From: an uncultured Coriobacteriaceae bacterium
GTDB lineage: Bacteria; Actinomycetota; Coriobacteriia; Coriobacteriales; Atopobiaceae
Assembly (NCBI GenBank): GCA_900543875.1
Contig: UQSV01000074.1
Span: forward strand, 1-6,147
Length of the DNA stretch: 6,147 bases
Direction: 5' to 3'
The notes under the pieces are model-generated. The model saw nothing but the letters and a program-made list of their open reading frames with translations, was not told where the DNA came from and ran no database searches. The stretch's first letter is position 1. Each line of letters opens with the position of its first letter. Both the position numbers and the translations under genes were made by a program. Below are positions 1-6,091 of this stretch, piece after piece.

Positions 1-1
1 C

Positions 2-187
2 GGCACCCAGGCCGGCGCGTCCGTCGCGCGGATGCGCCACAAGGCCCGCGGGCCCGTCCTGCTCGCCCGCGCCCCTCTCGCCCACGTTCTGCTCGACACG
101 CGGATGCGCCACCCAACCCGCGGCGGGGCGCTCCCGCAGCGAGGGGGTAGCATGCCGCAACGTCACGGCGCCCGCGCTACGACGCAT
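2..187 (-). CDS. Possible partial ORF overlapping the end of the membrane protein gene; doubtful
   Basis: An ATG at 185-187 opens a minus-strand frame of 62 codons that runs off the left edge without a stop. It overlaps the last 11 bases of the upstream membrane protein gene, an arrangement that would allow coupled translation. The product would be rich in Ala, Gly, Arg and Glu and contains the VAHPR motif twice, 24 residues apart. It has no recognisable domain, no hydrophobic segment, and no clear ribosome binding site of its own. The plus strand is equally open here with an even higher G/C third position, so this openness may reflect base composition. I do not recognise the product; a non-coding repeat is at least as likely. 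Confidence 0.2.
   Translation of the reverse strand, partial: MRRSAGAVTLRHATPSLRERPAAGWVAHPRVEQNVGERGAGEQDGPAGLVAHPRDGRAGLGA
27..123. repeat. Imperfect direct repeat, two units 72 bases apart
   Basis: A 14-base sequence, CGCGGATGCGCCAC, occurs identically at 27-40 and 99-112. After four differing bases the match resumes with CCCGCGG (45-51 and 117-123), so 21 of 25 positions agree. The spacing of 72 is a multiple of three, so any reading frame would show a 24-residue period (VAHPR on the minus strand, RMRH on the plus strand). Both strands stay open through the region, so direction cannot be decided. It may be a dispersed intergenic repeat of the genome or the repetitive start of a gene that continues off the window. 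Confidence 0.6.
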
Positions 188-1763
188 CGGTCACGACCTC
201 GCCCGAGCCGCCCGCCACGCCAGACGCGCTCGTACCGTTCGCGGCGTGATAGCCTACGATTGAGTCCTTGCCGTACCACTGGCACAGGCGGTAGTTGATG
301 TAGTTGTCCATGTTGTCGCGGATGTCGCCCATAAGCAGCACGTGCGGCACGTTGGTGTAGTAGGGCACGCGCAGACTGCTCTCGGCGGAGCTCTCAATGG
401 TGTTCAGGCGGTCCCACACCTGCGCGTCGTAGGCGGCGGCCTGGCCCGAGACGAGCGAGCGGGCGGCCGAGACGCTCGAGAGCTCCTCGCCCAGGTCCTT
501 GTCGGTGGCCATGGAGCCCACGGTGCAGCCAAGCACGACGACGCCCAGCGCAAAGGCCCAGGCAACGTGCGGGAGGCACGAGACCTGGCCGCGGGGGCTG
601 CCCGCCCCCAGCTCGCGACGGCACGCGGCGAGCCAGCCACACACCCAAAACACGTTGAGGACGACGAGCACGACGAACAGGTCGAAGCGGCAGTTCTGCA
701 CGCGTCCCGGGCCCGGCGTGCCCTGCGCCCAGAACGTGGGCGTGAAGCTCGTGGCGAACAGGGCGATCGAACCCGCGGTGACGAGCAGAGGCCAGCGGAA
801 GCGCCAGCCGCGCCCCGCGGCGCGCTCGCCCACGCGCACGGCGATGGGCACGCAGACGGCCGCGAGCACGAACACCAGCCCGCTCGCCCACTGCTGCAGG
901 TACTGGAAGGCCGCGGCGGAGGACCCCAGGATGGTGCCGAGCACGCCCGCGCCGTCGTCGGGGAACTGCGTGAGCTGGCGCACCTCGTTGCCCGGCGCCG
1001 CGAGCGACAGGGCAAGACCCACGATGAGCAGGGCAAACGCGGGCAGCACGTCCTGTGCCGAGCGGCGGCCTCCCGCAAGCAGCACGCAGATGACGACGAC
1101 CATGACCTCGGCCACGACGAGCGCCGTCACGAAGTTGCCGCCTGCCAAGAAAGCCGCGAGCACGCACGACGCCACGATGGCGCCACGCGGGCGCGTCGTG
1201 CGCGCGGGGTTGCAGATGCGCGCCACGCAGCCCAGCAGCGCCAGCGCCGCGGCATGGTAGCCGGTGTAGTAGATGGCGGAGTTGTACCAGAAGATGCCCT
1301 CGACGGGGCTCGGCTGCAGCAGCAGCTGCACGGCCACGACGAGGCACGCCACGCCCACGGCGAGGCCGCGCTCGCAGCCCAGCAGCTCGACGAGCGTGGT
1401 ACGCGCGAAGAAGAGCGTGCCCGCCACGAGCAGCGCCATGACGAGCGGGGCAGCGATCACATAACACTGCTCGCCAAACACGCTGGGCTCAATGGCCATG
1501 AGGAAGATCGCCGAGTAGGTTCCCTGCCAGTCGAACCAGGCGTTTCCCACCTGCTGCAGGGCGGCGCCCAGCGCGGCGAGCACGCTGCCGGTGTCCTGCA
1601 GGGCAAGGTGCGCCCAGACGCCGTAGTGCCAGTCGTCGGCATAGGAGTGGTTGTAGGCGCTGATGAGCACAAGCGGAACGAGCACGGCCACGAGCACGGC
1701 CGCGCCCATGACGCCCACCGCCAGGCTTGCCCGCCGACCTCGCCTATCCTGAGTACCCACCAT
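177..1763 (-). CDS. Polytopic membrane protein, DUF6056-type, possible GT-C glycosyltransferase
   Basis: This 528-residue protein has about ten to eleven hydrophobic segments (roughly residues 14-36, 100-122, 133-150, 162-182, 194-231 as a pair, 238-256, 293-312, 325-343, 361-381 and 399-417). Its short N-terminus is rich in arginine, as expected for a cytoplasmic side. The loop after the first segment has an Asp-Asp pair (43-44, in SYADDWHY), the position where GT-C enzymes carry catalytic acids. Further marks I associate with DUF6056/GtrII-like proteins are FDWQGTYSA (77-85), APGNEVR (256-262), and a hydrophilic C-terminal domain with NVPHVLLMGDI (471-481) and YGKDSI (497-502). By analogy it would move a sugar from a polyprenyl-phosphate donor to an envelope polymer; substrate and direct activity are unknown. 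A GAGGGAG sequence 11 bases before the ATG is a plausible ribosome binding site. It is divergent from the PBP gene. Confidence 0.85.
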   Translation of the reverse strand: MVGTQDRRGRRASLAVGVMGAAVLVAVLVPLVLISAYNHSYADDWHYGVWAHLALQDTGSVLAALGAALQQVGNAWFDWQGTYSAIFLMAIEPSVFGEQCYVIAAPLVMALLVAGTLFFARTTLVELLGCERGLAVGVACLVVAVQLLLQPSPVEGIFWYNSAIYYTGYHAAALALLGCVARICNPARTTRPRGAIVASCVLAAFLAGGNFVTALVVAEVMVVVICVLLAGGRRSAQDVLPAFALLIVGLALSLAAPGNEVRQLTQFPDDGAGVLGTILGSSAAAFQYLQQWASGLVFVLAAVCVPIAVRVGERAAGRGWRFRWPLLVTAGSIALFATSFTPTFWAQGTPGPGRVQNCRFDLFVVLVVLNVFWVCGWLAACRRELGAGSPRGQVSCLPHVAWAFALGVVVLGCTVGSMATDKDLGEELSSVSAARSLVSGQAAAYDAQVWDRLNTIESSAESSLRVPYYTNVPHVLLMGDIRDNMDNYINYRLCQWYGKDSIVGYHAANGTSASGVAGGSGEVVTDAS

Positions 1764-1802
1764 GCGTCCTCGCTCTCCCTCGAAGCTCTCCCCAGTCTAG
1801 GG

Positions 1803-1830
1803 CATCTATCGGACACTCACGAAAACGCAA
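1803..1830 (-). promoter_or_regulatory. Weak candidate promoter for the DUF6056-type gene
   Basis: On the minus strand TTGCGT (1825-1830) resembles a -35 box and TAGATG (1803-1808) a poor -10 box, 16 bases apart and about 40 bases before the start codon. The match to consensus is weak and the -35 box touches the edge of the inverted-repeat element. This is a guess based on position and local A/T content. Confidence 0.2.
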
Positions 1831-1986
1831 CGAGGGGACATGGGGATAGGGACGTCGCGTGCCCAGCGCGACCAAACCGGCCTCCCAGGGGCCCGACTTA
1901 GTCGCGTTGGGCACGCGGTCGTCCGAGAGGGGCGGGGCAGTCGCGACAGGCACACGAAGCGGGGACAAAAGACCCGTCCCCTTGTT
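1829..1986. repeat. Nested inverted-repeat element in the divergent intergenic region
   Basis: The outer arms 1829-1839 and 1976-1986 pair over 11 positions with a single G-T wobble. Inside, 1850-1872 pairs with 1901-1924 through 21 Watson-Crick pairs, one G-T wobble, one mismatch and one single-base bulge. The 28-base loop contains a smaller hairpin (1879-1893, GGCCTCCCAGGGGCC). GTCGCG recurs at 1854, 1901 and 1940, the last within the perfect palindrome GTCGCGAC. No coding potential is visible in this 337-base intergenic stretch. The structure could be a small non-autonomous mobile element (MITE-like), a REP-type cluster, or a structured regulatory site between the two divergent genes. I see no clear target-site duplication. 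Confidence 0.6.
1961..1981. repeat. REP-like palindrome GGGGAC...GTCCCC
   Basis: GGGGAC (1961-1966) and GTCCCC (1976-1981) flank a 9-base spacer, AAAAGACCC. Short palindromes of this form are, from general knowledge, often found in many dispersed intergenic copies in bacterial chromosomes. The right arm also pairs with 1834-1839 in the larger fold, so two structures compete for it. Copy number cannot be judged from one window. Confidence 0.45.
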
Positions 1987-2031
1987 CCCGCGCACAGGGA
2001 TGTGGACGGCTCGCACAAAAGCGCGCACCTA

Positions 2032-2061
2032 TAGACCACGCGTGCGGATTTGGCGGATAAT
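2032..2061 (+). promoter_or_regulatory. Candidate promoter for the class A PBP gene
   Basis: GATAAT (2056-2061) matches five of six bases of the -10 consensus and lies in a locally A/T-rich patch. TAGACC (2032-2037) matches four of six bases of a -35 box with an 18-base spacer. Transcription would begin near 2068, giving a leader of about 30 bases with the ribosome binding site inside it. The spacing is good but the -35 is mediocre. Confidence 0.4.
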
Positions 2062-2086
2062 GATAAAGATTGTCTTCACTCCACAC

Positions 2087-2092
2087 AGGAGG
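2087..2092 (+). promoter_or_regulatory. Ribosome binding site that fixes the PBP start
   Basis: AGGAGG lies eight bases before the ATG at 2101, a near-ideal Shine-Dalgarno. An in-frame ATG at 2050 would add 17 polar residues, has no such site, and overlaps the probable -10 box. The sequence therefore favours 2101. Confidence 0.9.
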
Positions 2093-2100
2093 TTTTTCGC

Positions 2101-4275
2101 ATGGGAATTCGCAAGCGCCGCGCACGCGCCCACGCAAAGACGCACATCGTCGGCTTCTCGGCCGCCGGCATCGCCGGCTTTCTGGTGCTGCTGTGCATAG
2201 CCCTGGCCGTGTCGCTGGGCGCCGTCGTCGAGTCGTGGCTGCAGGACCTGCCCGACTACACCTCGGCCGACGCCTACCTCGTGGCCGAGCCCAGCGAAGT
2301 CTATGACGCCGATGGCAACACCATCGCGACGTTCTACCTCGAGAACCGCCGCTCCATCTCCCAAGACGAGGTCTCGCCCTACGTCTGGAAGGGCACCGTC
2401 GACGTCGAGGACGAACGCTTCTACAGCCACAACGGCATCGACCCCATGGGCATCGCGCGCGCCATCGTCTCGCAGCTCGCGGGCCGCTCGGAGGGTGCCT
2501 CGACCATCACCCAGCAGCTCGTGCGCAACACCGTCCTGTCCGACGAGCAGTTCGACAAGACCATCAAGCGCAAGGTCCGCGAGGCCTACATCGCCGTCGA
2601 GATGGAGAAGATGTACTCCAAGGACCAGATCCTGTTGATGTACCTCAACACCATCTACTACGGCCACGGTGCCTATGGCATCGAGGCCGCGAGCGAGACC
2701 TACTTCAGCAAGCACGCCAGCGAGCTCACCCTGGCCGAGGCGGCCACGCTCATCGGCCTGCCCAACTCGCCCTCCTACTACGACCCCACGCAGAACCCCG
2801 ACGCCGCCAAGGAGCGCCGCAACAAGGTCCTCGACAATATGCTGCGCCTGGGCGACATCACCCAGGAGGAGCACGACAGCGCCCAGGCCGAGGACCTCGT
2901 CCTCAACCTCGGCGGCTCCACGATGGACAACCAGGGCACCTACCCGTTCTGGACCAACTACGTGAAGGGCCTGCTCGAGGGCGACTTCTCGCAGGACACC
3001 ATCGTGCAAAGCGGCCTCAAGGTCTACACCACGCTCGACCCCACGATGCAGCAGGCCGCGCAGGACGCCGTGACCCGCATGCTCGACGAGACGGGCAACG
3101 AGCGCCTCGACAGCGCCATGGTCGCCATCGACCCCTCGACCGGCTACATCAAGGCCATGGTGGGCGGCAAGGACTTCTACGGCGACACCGACGACGCCCA
3201 GGTCAACGCAGCCACCACCGCCTTCAAGCAGACGGGCTCGAGCTTCAAGGTCTTCACGCTCGTGACCGCGCTCAAGCAAGGCATGAACCCCAACGTGCTC
3301 ATCAACTGCAACTCGCCCATCCAGGTCACGAACTCCTGGAAGGTACAGAACTTCGCCAACACCTCCTACGGCACGATCACCCTGGCAGATGCCACCGCGA
3401 AGTCCTCCAACACCGGCTACGTGCAGGTGGGCATGGCCGTGGGCGTCGACAACGTGGTACAGACGGCCCATGACATGGGCATCTCGTCTGACCTGCAGCC
3501 CTACGGCTCCACGATCCTGGGTGCCAACCTCACCTCGCCCCTCGAGATGGCCGAGGCCTACGCCACGCTGGCAAACGGCGGCGAGCACCGCGACCCGGTG
3601 GCCATCACCAAGATCGAGGACCGCAACGGCAACACCGTCTACGAGCACAAGGACAGCCCCACCCGCGTCATGGACGAGGGCGTGGCCCGCGCCGCCACCG
3701 AGGTGCTCGAGGGCGTCGTCACGAACGGCACCGCGAGCCGCATGTACAACTCGCTCACCATCAACCAGCCCGTGGCCGGCAAGACCGGCACCACCGACAA
3801 CACCGAGAACCTGTGGTTCTGCGGCTACACCCCGCAGCTGTCGGTGGCAGTGTGGACCGGCTACAAGGGCCAGGACACCGCCACGCGCCTGCACCCCGAC
3901 ACGACGTCCAACGTGGCCTTCGGCTACTTCGTGAACGCCGTGCTCTCTGACACGCCGCGCGCCGACTGGCCCATGGCCAACGCCACGCTGCCCACCTACA
4001 AGGAGAACACCTCCTGGAAGTTCTCCAACACCTCGGCCAACGCCAACGACCCGCAGCCCGAGACCGAGGCCACGACCGAGGAGGCCACCGACACCGAGAC
4101 CACCACCGGCGAGACCACCACGGGTGGCAACGGTGGAACCGGCGGCGGAAACGGTGGCAACGGCGGCACGGGCACCGGAACCGGCGGTACCACGACCACC
4201 GAACCGACGCCCACCCCCGAGCCCACGCCAACGCCAACGCCCACGCCCGACTCGGGCACCGACGCGGCGCAGTAG
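2101..4275 (+). CDS. Class A penicillin-binding protein (peptidoglycan glycosyltransferase/transpeptidase)
   Basis: This 724-residue bifunctional enzyme polymerises lipid II into glycan strands and crosslinks the stem peptides outside the membrane. A basic N-terminus (IRKRRARAHAK) precedes one membrane anchor (about 16-40). The GT51 domain (about 70-245) has its motifs in order: EDERFYSHNG (103-112, catalytic Glu103), GASTITQQ (132-139), RKVREAYIAVEME (157-169), the YLNTIYYGHGAYGIEAA stretch (181-197), and LAEAATLIGLPNSP (211-224). The transpeptidase domain (about 340-600) carries SSFK (380-383, nucleophile Ser380), SSN (435-437) and KTG (561-563). All active-site motifs are intact, so both activities are expected. 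The tail from about 654 is low complexity: Thr/Glu-rich, then Gly/Asn/Thr-rich, then Thr-Pro repeats. There are no PASTA domains. The gene stands alone, with its own promoter, ribosome binding site and terminator. Which named PBP (PBP1a, ponA or other) it corresponds to is not decidable here. Confidence 0.97.
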   Translation: MGIRKRRARAHAKTHIVGFSAAGIAGFLVLLCIALAVSLGAVVESWLQDLPDYTSADAYLVAEPSEVYDADGNTIATFYLENRRSISQDEVSPYVWKGTVDVEDERFYSHNGIDPMGIARAIVSQLAGRSEGASTITQQLVRNTVLSDEQFDKTIKRKVREAYIAVEMEKMYSKDQILLMYLNTIYYGHGAYGIEAASETYFSKHASELTLAEAATLIGLPNSPSYYDPTQNPDAAKERRNKVLDNMLRLGDITQEEHDSAQAEDLVLNLGGSTMDNQGTYPFWTNYVKGLLEGDFSQDTIVQSGLKVYTTLDPTMQQAAQDAVTRMLDETGNERLDSAMVAIDPSTGYIKAMVGGKDFYGDTDDAQVNAATTAFKQTGSSFKVFTLVTALKQGMNPNVLINCNSPIQVTNSWKVQNFANTSYGTITLADATAKSSNTGYVQVGMAVGVDNVVQTAHDMGISSDLQPYGSTILGANLTSPLEMAEAYATLANGGEHRDPVAITKIEDRNGNTVYEHKDSPTRVMDEGVARAATEVLEGVVTNGTASRMYNSLTINQPVAGKTGTTDNTENLWFCGYTPQLSVAVWTGYKGQDTATRLHPDTTSNVAFGYFVNAVLSDTPRADWPMANATLPTYKENTSWKFSNTSANANDPQPETEATTEEATDTETTTGETTTGGNGGTGGGNGGNGGTGTGTGGTTTTEPTPTPEPTPTPTPTPDSGTDAAQ
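4060..4248 (+). repeat. Low-complexity coding repeat: Thr/Glu, Gly/Asn/Thr and Thr-Pro tail of the PBP
   Basis: The 3' end of the PBP gene encodes three successive simple-sequence blocks: Thr/Glu-rich (4060-4122), Gly-Asn-Thr-rich with GGN/GGT units (4123-4188), and Thr-Pro dipeptides made from ACGCCN hexamers (4201-4248). The block lies after the transpeptidase domain and would be extracellular and flexible. Thr/Pro/Gly tails of this kind are common on Gram-positive class A PBPs, where they may span the wall. Hexamer repeats could vary in length between strains. Confidence 0.85.
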
Positions 4276-4305
4276 GCAGCCGGCCAGGCTCCCGCACAAC
4301 AAACG

Positions 4306-4344
4306 AATCCCCGCCCGGCCACGTGGCCGGGCGGGGATTTTTCT
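4306..4344 (+). terminator. Rho-independent terminator of the PBP gene
   Basis: The arms 4306-4322 and 4323-4339 form a perfect 34-base palindrome whose core is CCCCGCCCGGCC/GGCCGGGCGGGG. It is followed on the plus strand by TTTTT and CTT. The stem begins 30 bases after the PBP stop codon. On the minus strand the following bases (TCGTTTGTTG) are moderately T-rich, so the same stem could also catch read-through from argH. Confidence 0.93.
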
Positions 4345-4360
4345 TAGGCCGAGGAACGCG

Positions 4361-4383
4361 GCTTGCAATGCAGGACTGCAAGC
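4361..4383. other. Small stem-loop between the convergent genes
   Basis: GCTTGCA (4361-4367) and TGCAAGC (4377-4383) form a 7-bp stem around a 9-base loop. There is no T-run on either side. It lies between the PBP terminator and the argH terminator; no function can be assigned. Confidence 0.4.
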
Positions 4384-4424
4384 TCCGAGAGGCAGACAAG
4401 CCGCAGGCGCGGCCCGACATGCGA

Positions 4425-4458
4425 GAGGCCCGCTCAACCACACGGCTGAGCGGGCCTC
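4425..4458 (-). terminator. Likely argH terminator stem-loop
   Basis: GAGGCCCGCTCA (4425-4436) and TGAGCGGGCCTC (4447-4458) form a perfect 12-bp stem with a 10-base loop, 34 bases downstream of the argH stop. No proper T-tract follows on the minus strand (TCGCATG), so termination may be inefficient and backed up by the palindrome at 4306-4339. Confidence 0.6.
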
Positions 4459-4492
4459 CTCCTCGCAGCTATGGGCCAAAGGGGCTGTGGGC

Positions 4493-5935
4493 CTACTCCC
4501 CCAGCGCGGCCTCGGCGGCGTCATAGGCCTCGTGCGCGAGCTTGAGCTGCGCGCGCACGGCCTCGTGGCCGGTGCCGCCAAAGGTGGTGCGGCGGCGCAC
4601 GATGTTGTCGATGTCGAGCGCCTCGTGGGCGTCGTCGTCGAAGAGCTCCGAGTAGCTGCGCAGCTCATCGGTGGAAAGCTGCTGCAGGGTCACGCCCTCG
4701 CGCACGCAGTCGCCCACGATGCGGCCCACCACGGAGTGGGCGGTGCGGAACGGCATCCCCTTGCCCACGAGGTAGTCGGCGAGGTCGGTCGCCGCCATGT
4801 AGCCCTCGTGCGAGGCCTCGCGCATGCGGTCCTCCTTGAAGGTGCAGGTGGCAAGCATGCCCGTGCAGGCCATGAGCGAGCCCAGCACCGTGTCGGCGGC
4901 GTCGAACAGCGGCTCCTTGTCCTCCTGCAGGTCCTTGTCATAGGTGAGCGGCGTGCCCTTGACCGTCACGAGCAGGCTCGTGAGGTCGCCCACCACGCGG
5001 CCGGACTTGCCGCGCACGAGCTCGGCGAAGTCGGGGTTCTTCTTCTGCGGCATGATCGACGAGCCGGTGGAGTGGGCGTCGTCCATCTCGACGAAGCCAA
5101 ACTCGGCCGAGCTCCACCACACGAGCTCCTCGCACAGGCGCGAGAGGTGGATCTGGCACACGCTGCAGGCGTAGATGAGGTCGAGCAGGTAGTCGCGGTC
5201 GCTCACCGAGTCCATCGAGTTGGCGGTGGGGCCCGAGAAGCCCAGGTCCTCGGCCGTCATGAAGCGGTCGAGCGGGTAGGTGGTACCGGCGAGCGCGGCG
5301 GCACCCAGCGGGCAGACGTTGGCCGCGGCGCGGGCGTCCCGCACGCGCTTGAGGTCGCGGTTGAACATCCAGAAGTACGCGAGCAGGTGGTGGCTCAGCA
5401 GCACCGGCTGGGCGGGCTGCATGTGGGTGTAACCAGGCATGACCACGCCAAACTCGCCCTCGGCGCGCTCGAGCAGGACGGCCTCGAGCTTCACGAGCGA
5501 GGCAATGATCTCGTCGGCGAGATCGCGGGCGATCATGTGCGTGTCGACCGCGGTCTGGTCGTTGCGCGAGCGGCCCGTGTGCAGGCGGCCTCCGGCGGCG
5601 CCGATGCGCTCGGTGAGCACGCGCTCGATGGCCATGTGGATGTCCTCGTCGCGGTCGACGTCAAAGACGAACTCGCCGCGCTCGATCTGGCCGGCGATCT
5701 CGTCAAGGCCGGCACTGATCTCATCGGCATCCTGCTCGGAGATGACGCCCTGGTGCGCAAGCATCGCGGCGTGGGCCTTGGAGCCGCGGATGTCCTGGCG
5801 CCACATGCGCTTGTCAAACGGTAGCGAGGCGCCAAAGCGCTCGAGCTCGCCGGTGGGTGCGGCGGAGAAGCGGCCGCCCCACAGGGGCTTGGGGGCATCG
5901 GAGCTGGTAGGCGCGGCAGTGTTCTGGTCGCTCAT
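4493..5935 (-). CDS. argH: Argininosuccinate lyase
   Basis: The 480-residue cytoplasmic enzyme performs the last step of arginine biosynthesis, splitting argininosuccinate into arginine and fumarate. It belongs to the fumarase/aspartase superfamily and should be a homotetramer. Visible family marks are LWGGRF near the start (18-23), TGRSRNDQ (120-127), GYTHMQPAQP (168-177, with the conserved histidine 171), and the superfamily signature GSSIMPQKKNPD (291-302), which carries the catalytic serine loop. About 15 polar residues precede the usual family N-terminus, making it slightly longer than typical. The ATG at 5933-5935 has AAGGA ten bases upstream, an adequate ribosome binding site. Nothing looks truncated or disrupted. 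No argG or other arginine gene is visible alongside, and I see no recognisable arginine operator. The gene converges on the PBP gene. Confidence 0.98.
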   Translation of the reverse strand: MSDQNTAAPTSSDAPKPLWGGRFSAAPTGELERFGASLPFDKRMWRQDIRGSKAHAAMLAHQGVISEQDADEISAGLDEIAGQIERGEFVFDVDRDEDIHMAIERVLTERIGAAGGRLHTGRSRNDQTAVDTHMIARDLADEIIASLVKLEAVLLERAEGEFGVVMPGYTHMQPAQPVLLSHHLLAYFWMFNRDLKRVRDARAAANVCPLGAAALAGTTYPLDRFMTAEDLGFSGPTANSMDSVSDRDYLLDLIYACSVCQIHLSRLCEELVWWSSAEFGFVEMDDAHSTGSSIMPQKKNPDFAELVRGKSGRVVGDLTSLLVTVKGTPLTYDKDLQEDKEPLFDAADTVLGSLMACTGMLATCTFKEDRMREASHEGYMAATDLADYLVGKGMPFRTAHSVVGRIVGDCVREGVTLQQLSTDELRSYSELFDDDAHEALDIDNIVRRRTTFGGTGHEAVRAQLKLAHEAYDAAEAALGE

Positions 5936-5958
5936 GTCGTCCCAATCCTTGTGAGTGA

Positions 5959-5988
5959 GGCCCGCCCGGCGCAGGTGCCGGGCGGGCC
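5959..5988 (-). promoter_or_regulatory. GC-rich stem-loop in the argH leader
   Basis: GGCCCGCCCGGC (5959-5970) and GCCGGGCGGGCC (5977-5988) form a perfect 12-bp stem with a 6-base loop. On the argH strand the stem ends only 8 bases before the AAGGA ribosome binding site (5946-5950). No T-run follows on that strand. It may be a terminator-like stem for the upstream gene, an mRNA-stabilising or processing stem, or a translational control element; the sequence alone does not decide. Confidence 0.6.
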
Positions 5989-6047
5989 GCTTGTACGCAA
6001 ACTCTTATGGTAGCAGCAGCCGCCTGCCGCCGGGCGCGCAAGGCGTC

Positions 6048-6074
6048 CGTGGCCTCGCCGTCAGCGGGGCCGCG
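6048..6074 (-). other. Weak stem-loop downstream of the right-edge gene
   Basis: Positions 6048-6058 and 6064-6074 pair over 11 positions, nine of them Watson-Crick, around a 5-base loop. The two remaining pairs are wobbles on the plus strand but mismatches on the minus strand. It lies about 17 bases past the stop of the right-edge gene and lacks a T-tract. It may be a weak terminator. Confidence 0.25.
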
Positions 6075-6091
6075 TCACCCACGGGCTCGCC

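Noticed and set aside
32..298. An 88-codon plus-strand frame
   Set aside because: It runs 120 bases into the opposite strand of the membrane protein gene and encodes an Arg/Pro-rich product; there is no good ribosome binding site before its ATG.
1834..1850. G-quadruplex motif (GGGG, GGGG, GGG runs)
   Set aside because: Only three G-runs lie close together; the next run is too far away for a standard four-run quadruplex.
342..1901. A 519-codon open frame on the plus strand
   Set aside because: It is antisense to the membrane protein gene and its product is His/Ala/Arg/Glu-rich without domains. The minus-strand product has clear membrane segments and family motifs.
1829..1986. CRISPR array or complete insertion sequence
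   Set aside because: There are no regularly spaced identical repeats, no transposase frame and no evident target duplication.
2050..2100. Earlier in-frame ATG for the PBP at 2050
   Set aside because: There is no Shine-Dalgarno before it, it overlaps the likely -10 box, and AGGAGG is ideally placed for the ATG at 2101.
2029..4668. An 879-codon open frame on the minus strand
   Set aside because: It lies wholly antisense to the PBP gene, gives a Gly/Val/Leu/Arg-rich product with no domain, and results from the strong G/C third-position bias of the real gene.
4124..5824. A 566-codon open frame on the plus strand
   Set aside because: It is antisense to argH and runs through two stem-loops. The product has no recognisable domain, while argH is unambiguous.
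5999..6012. Promoter for argH in the small A/T-rich island upstream
   Set aside because: TACCAT on the minus strand with an upstream TG is a poor -10 and no -35 box sits at a proper distance, so I did not list it.
5936..6091. Arginine operator or riboswitch upstream of argH
   Set aside because: No ArgR-box-like A/T-rich palindrome and no known riboswitch core is visible; only GC stem-loops are present.
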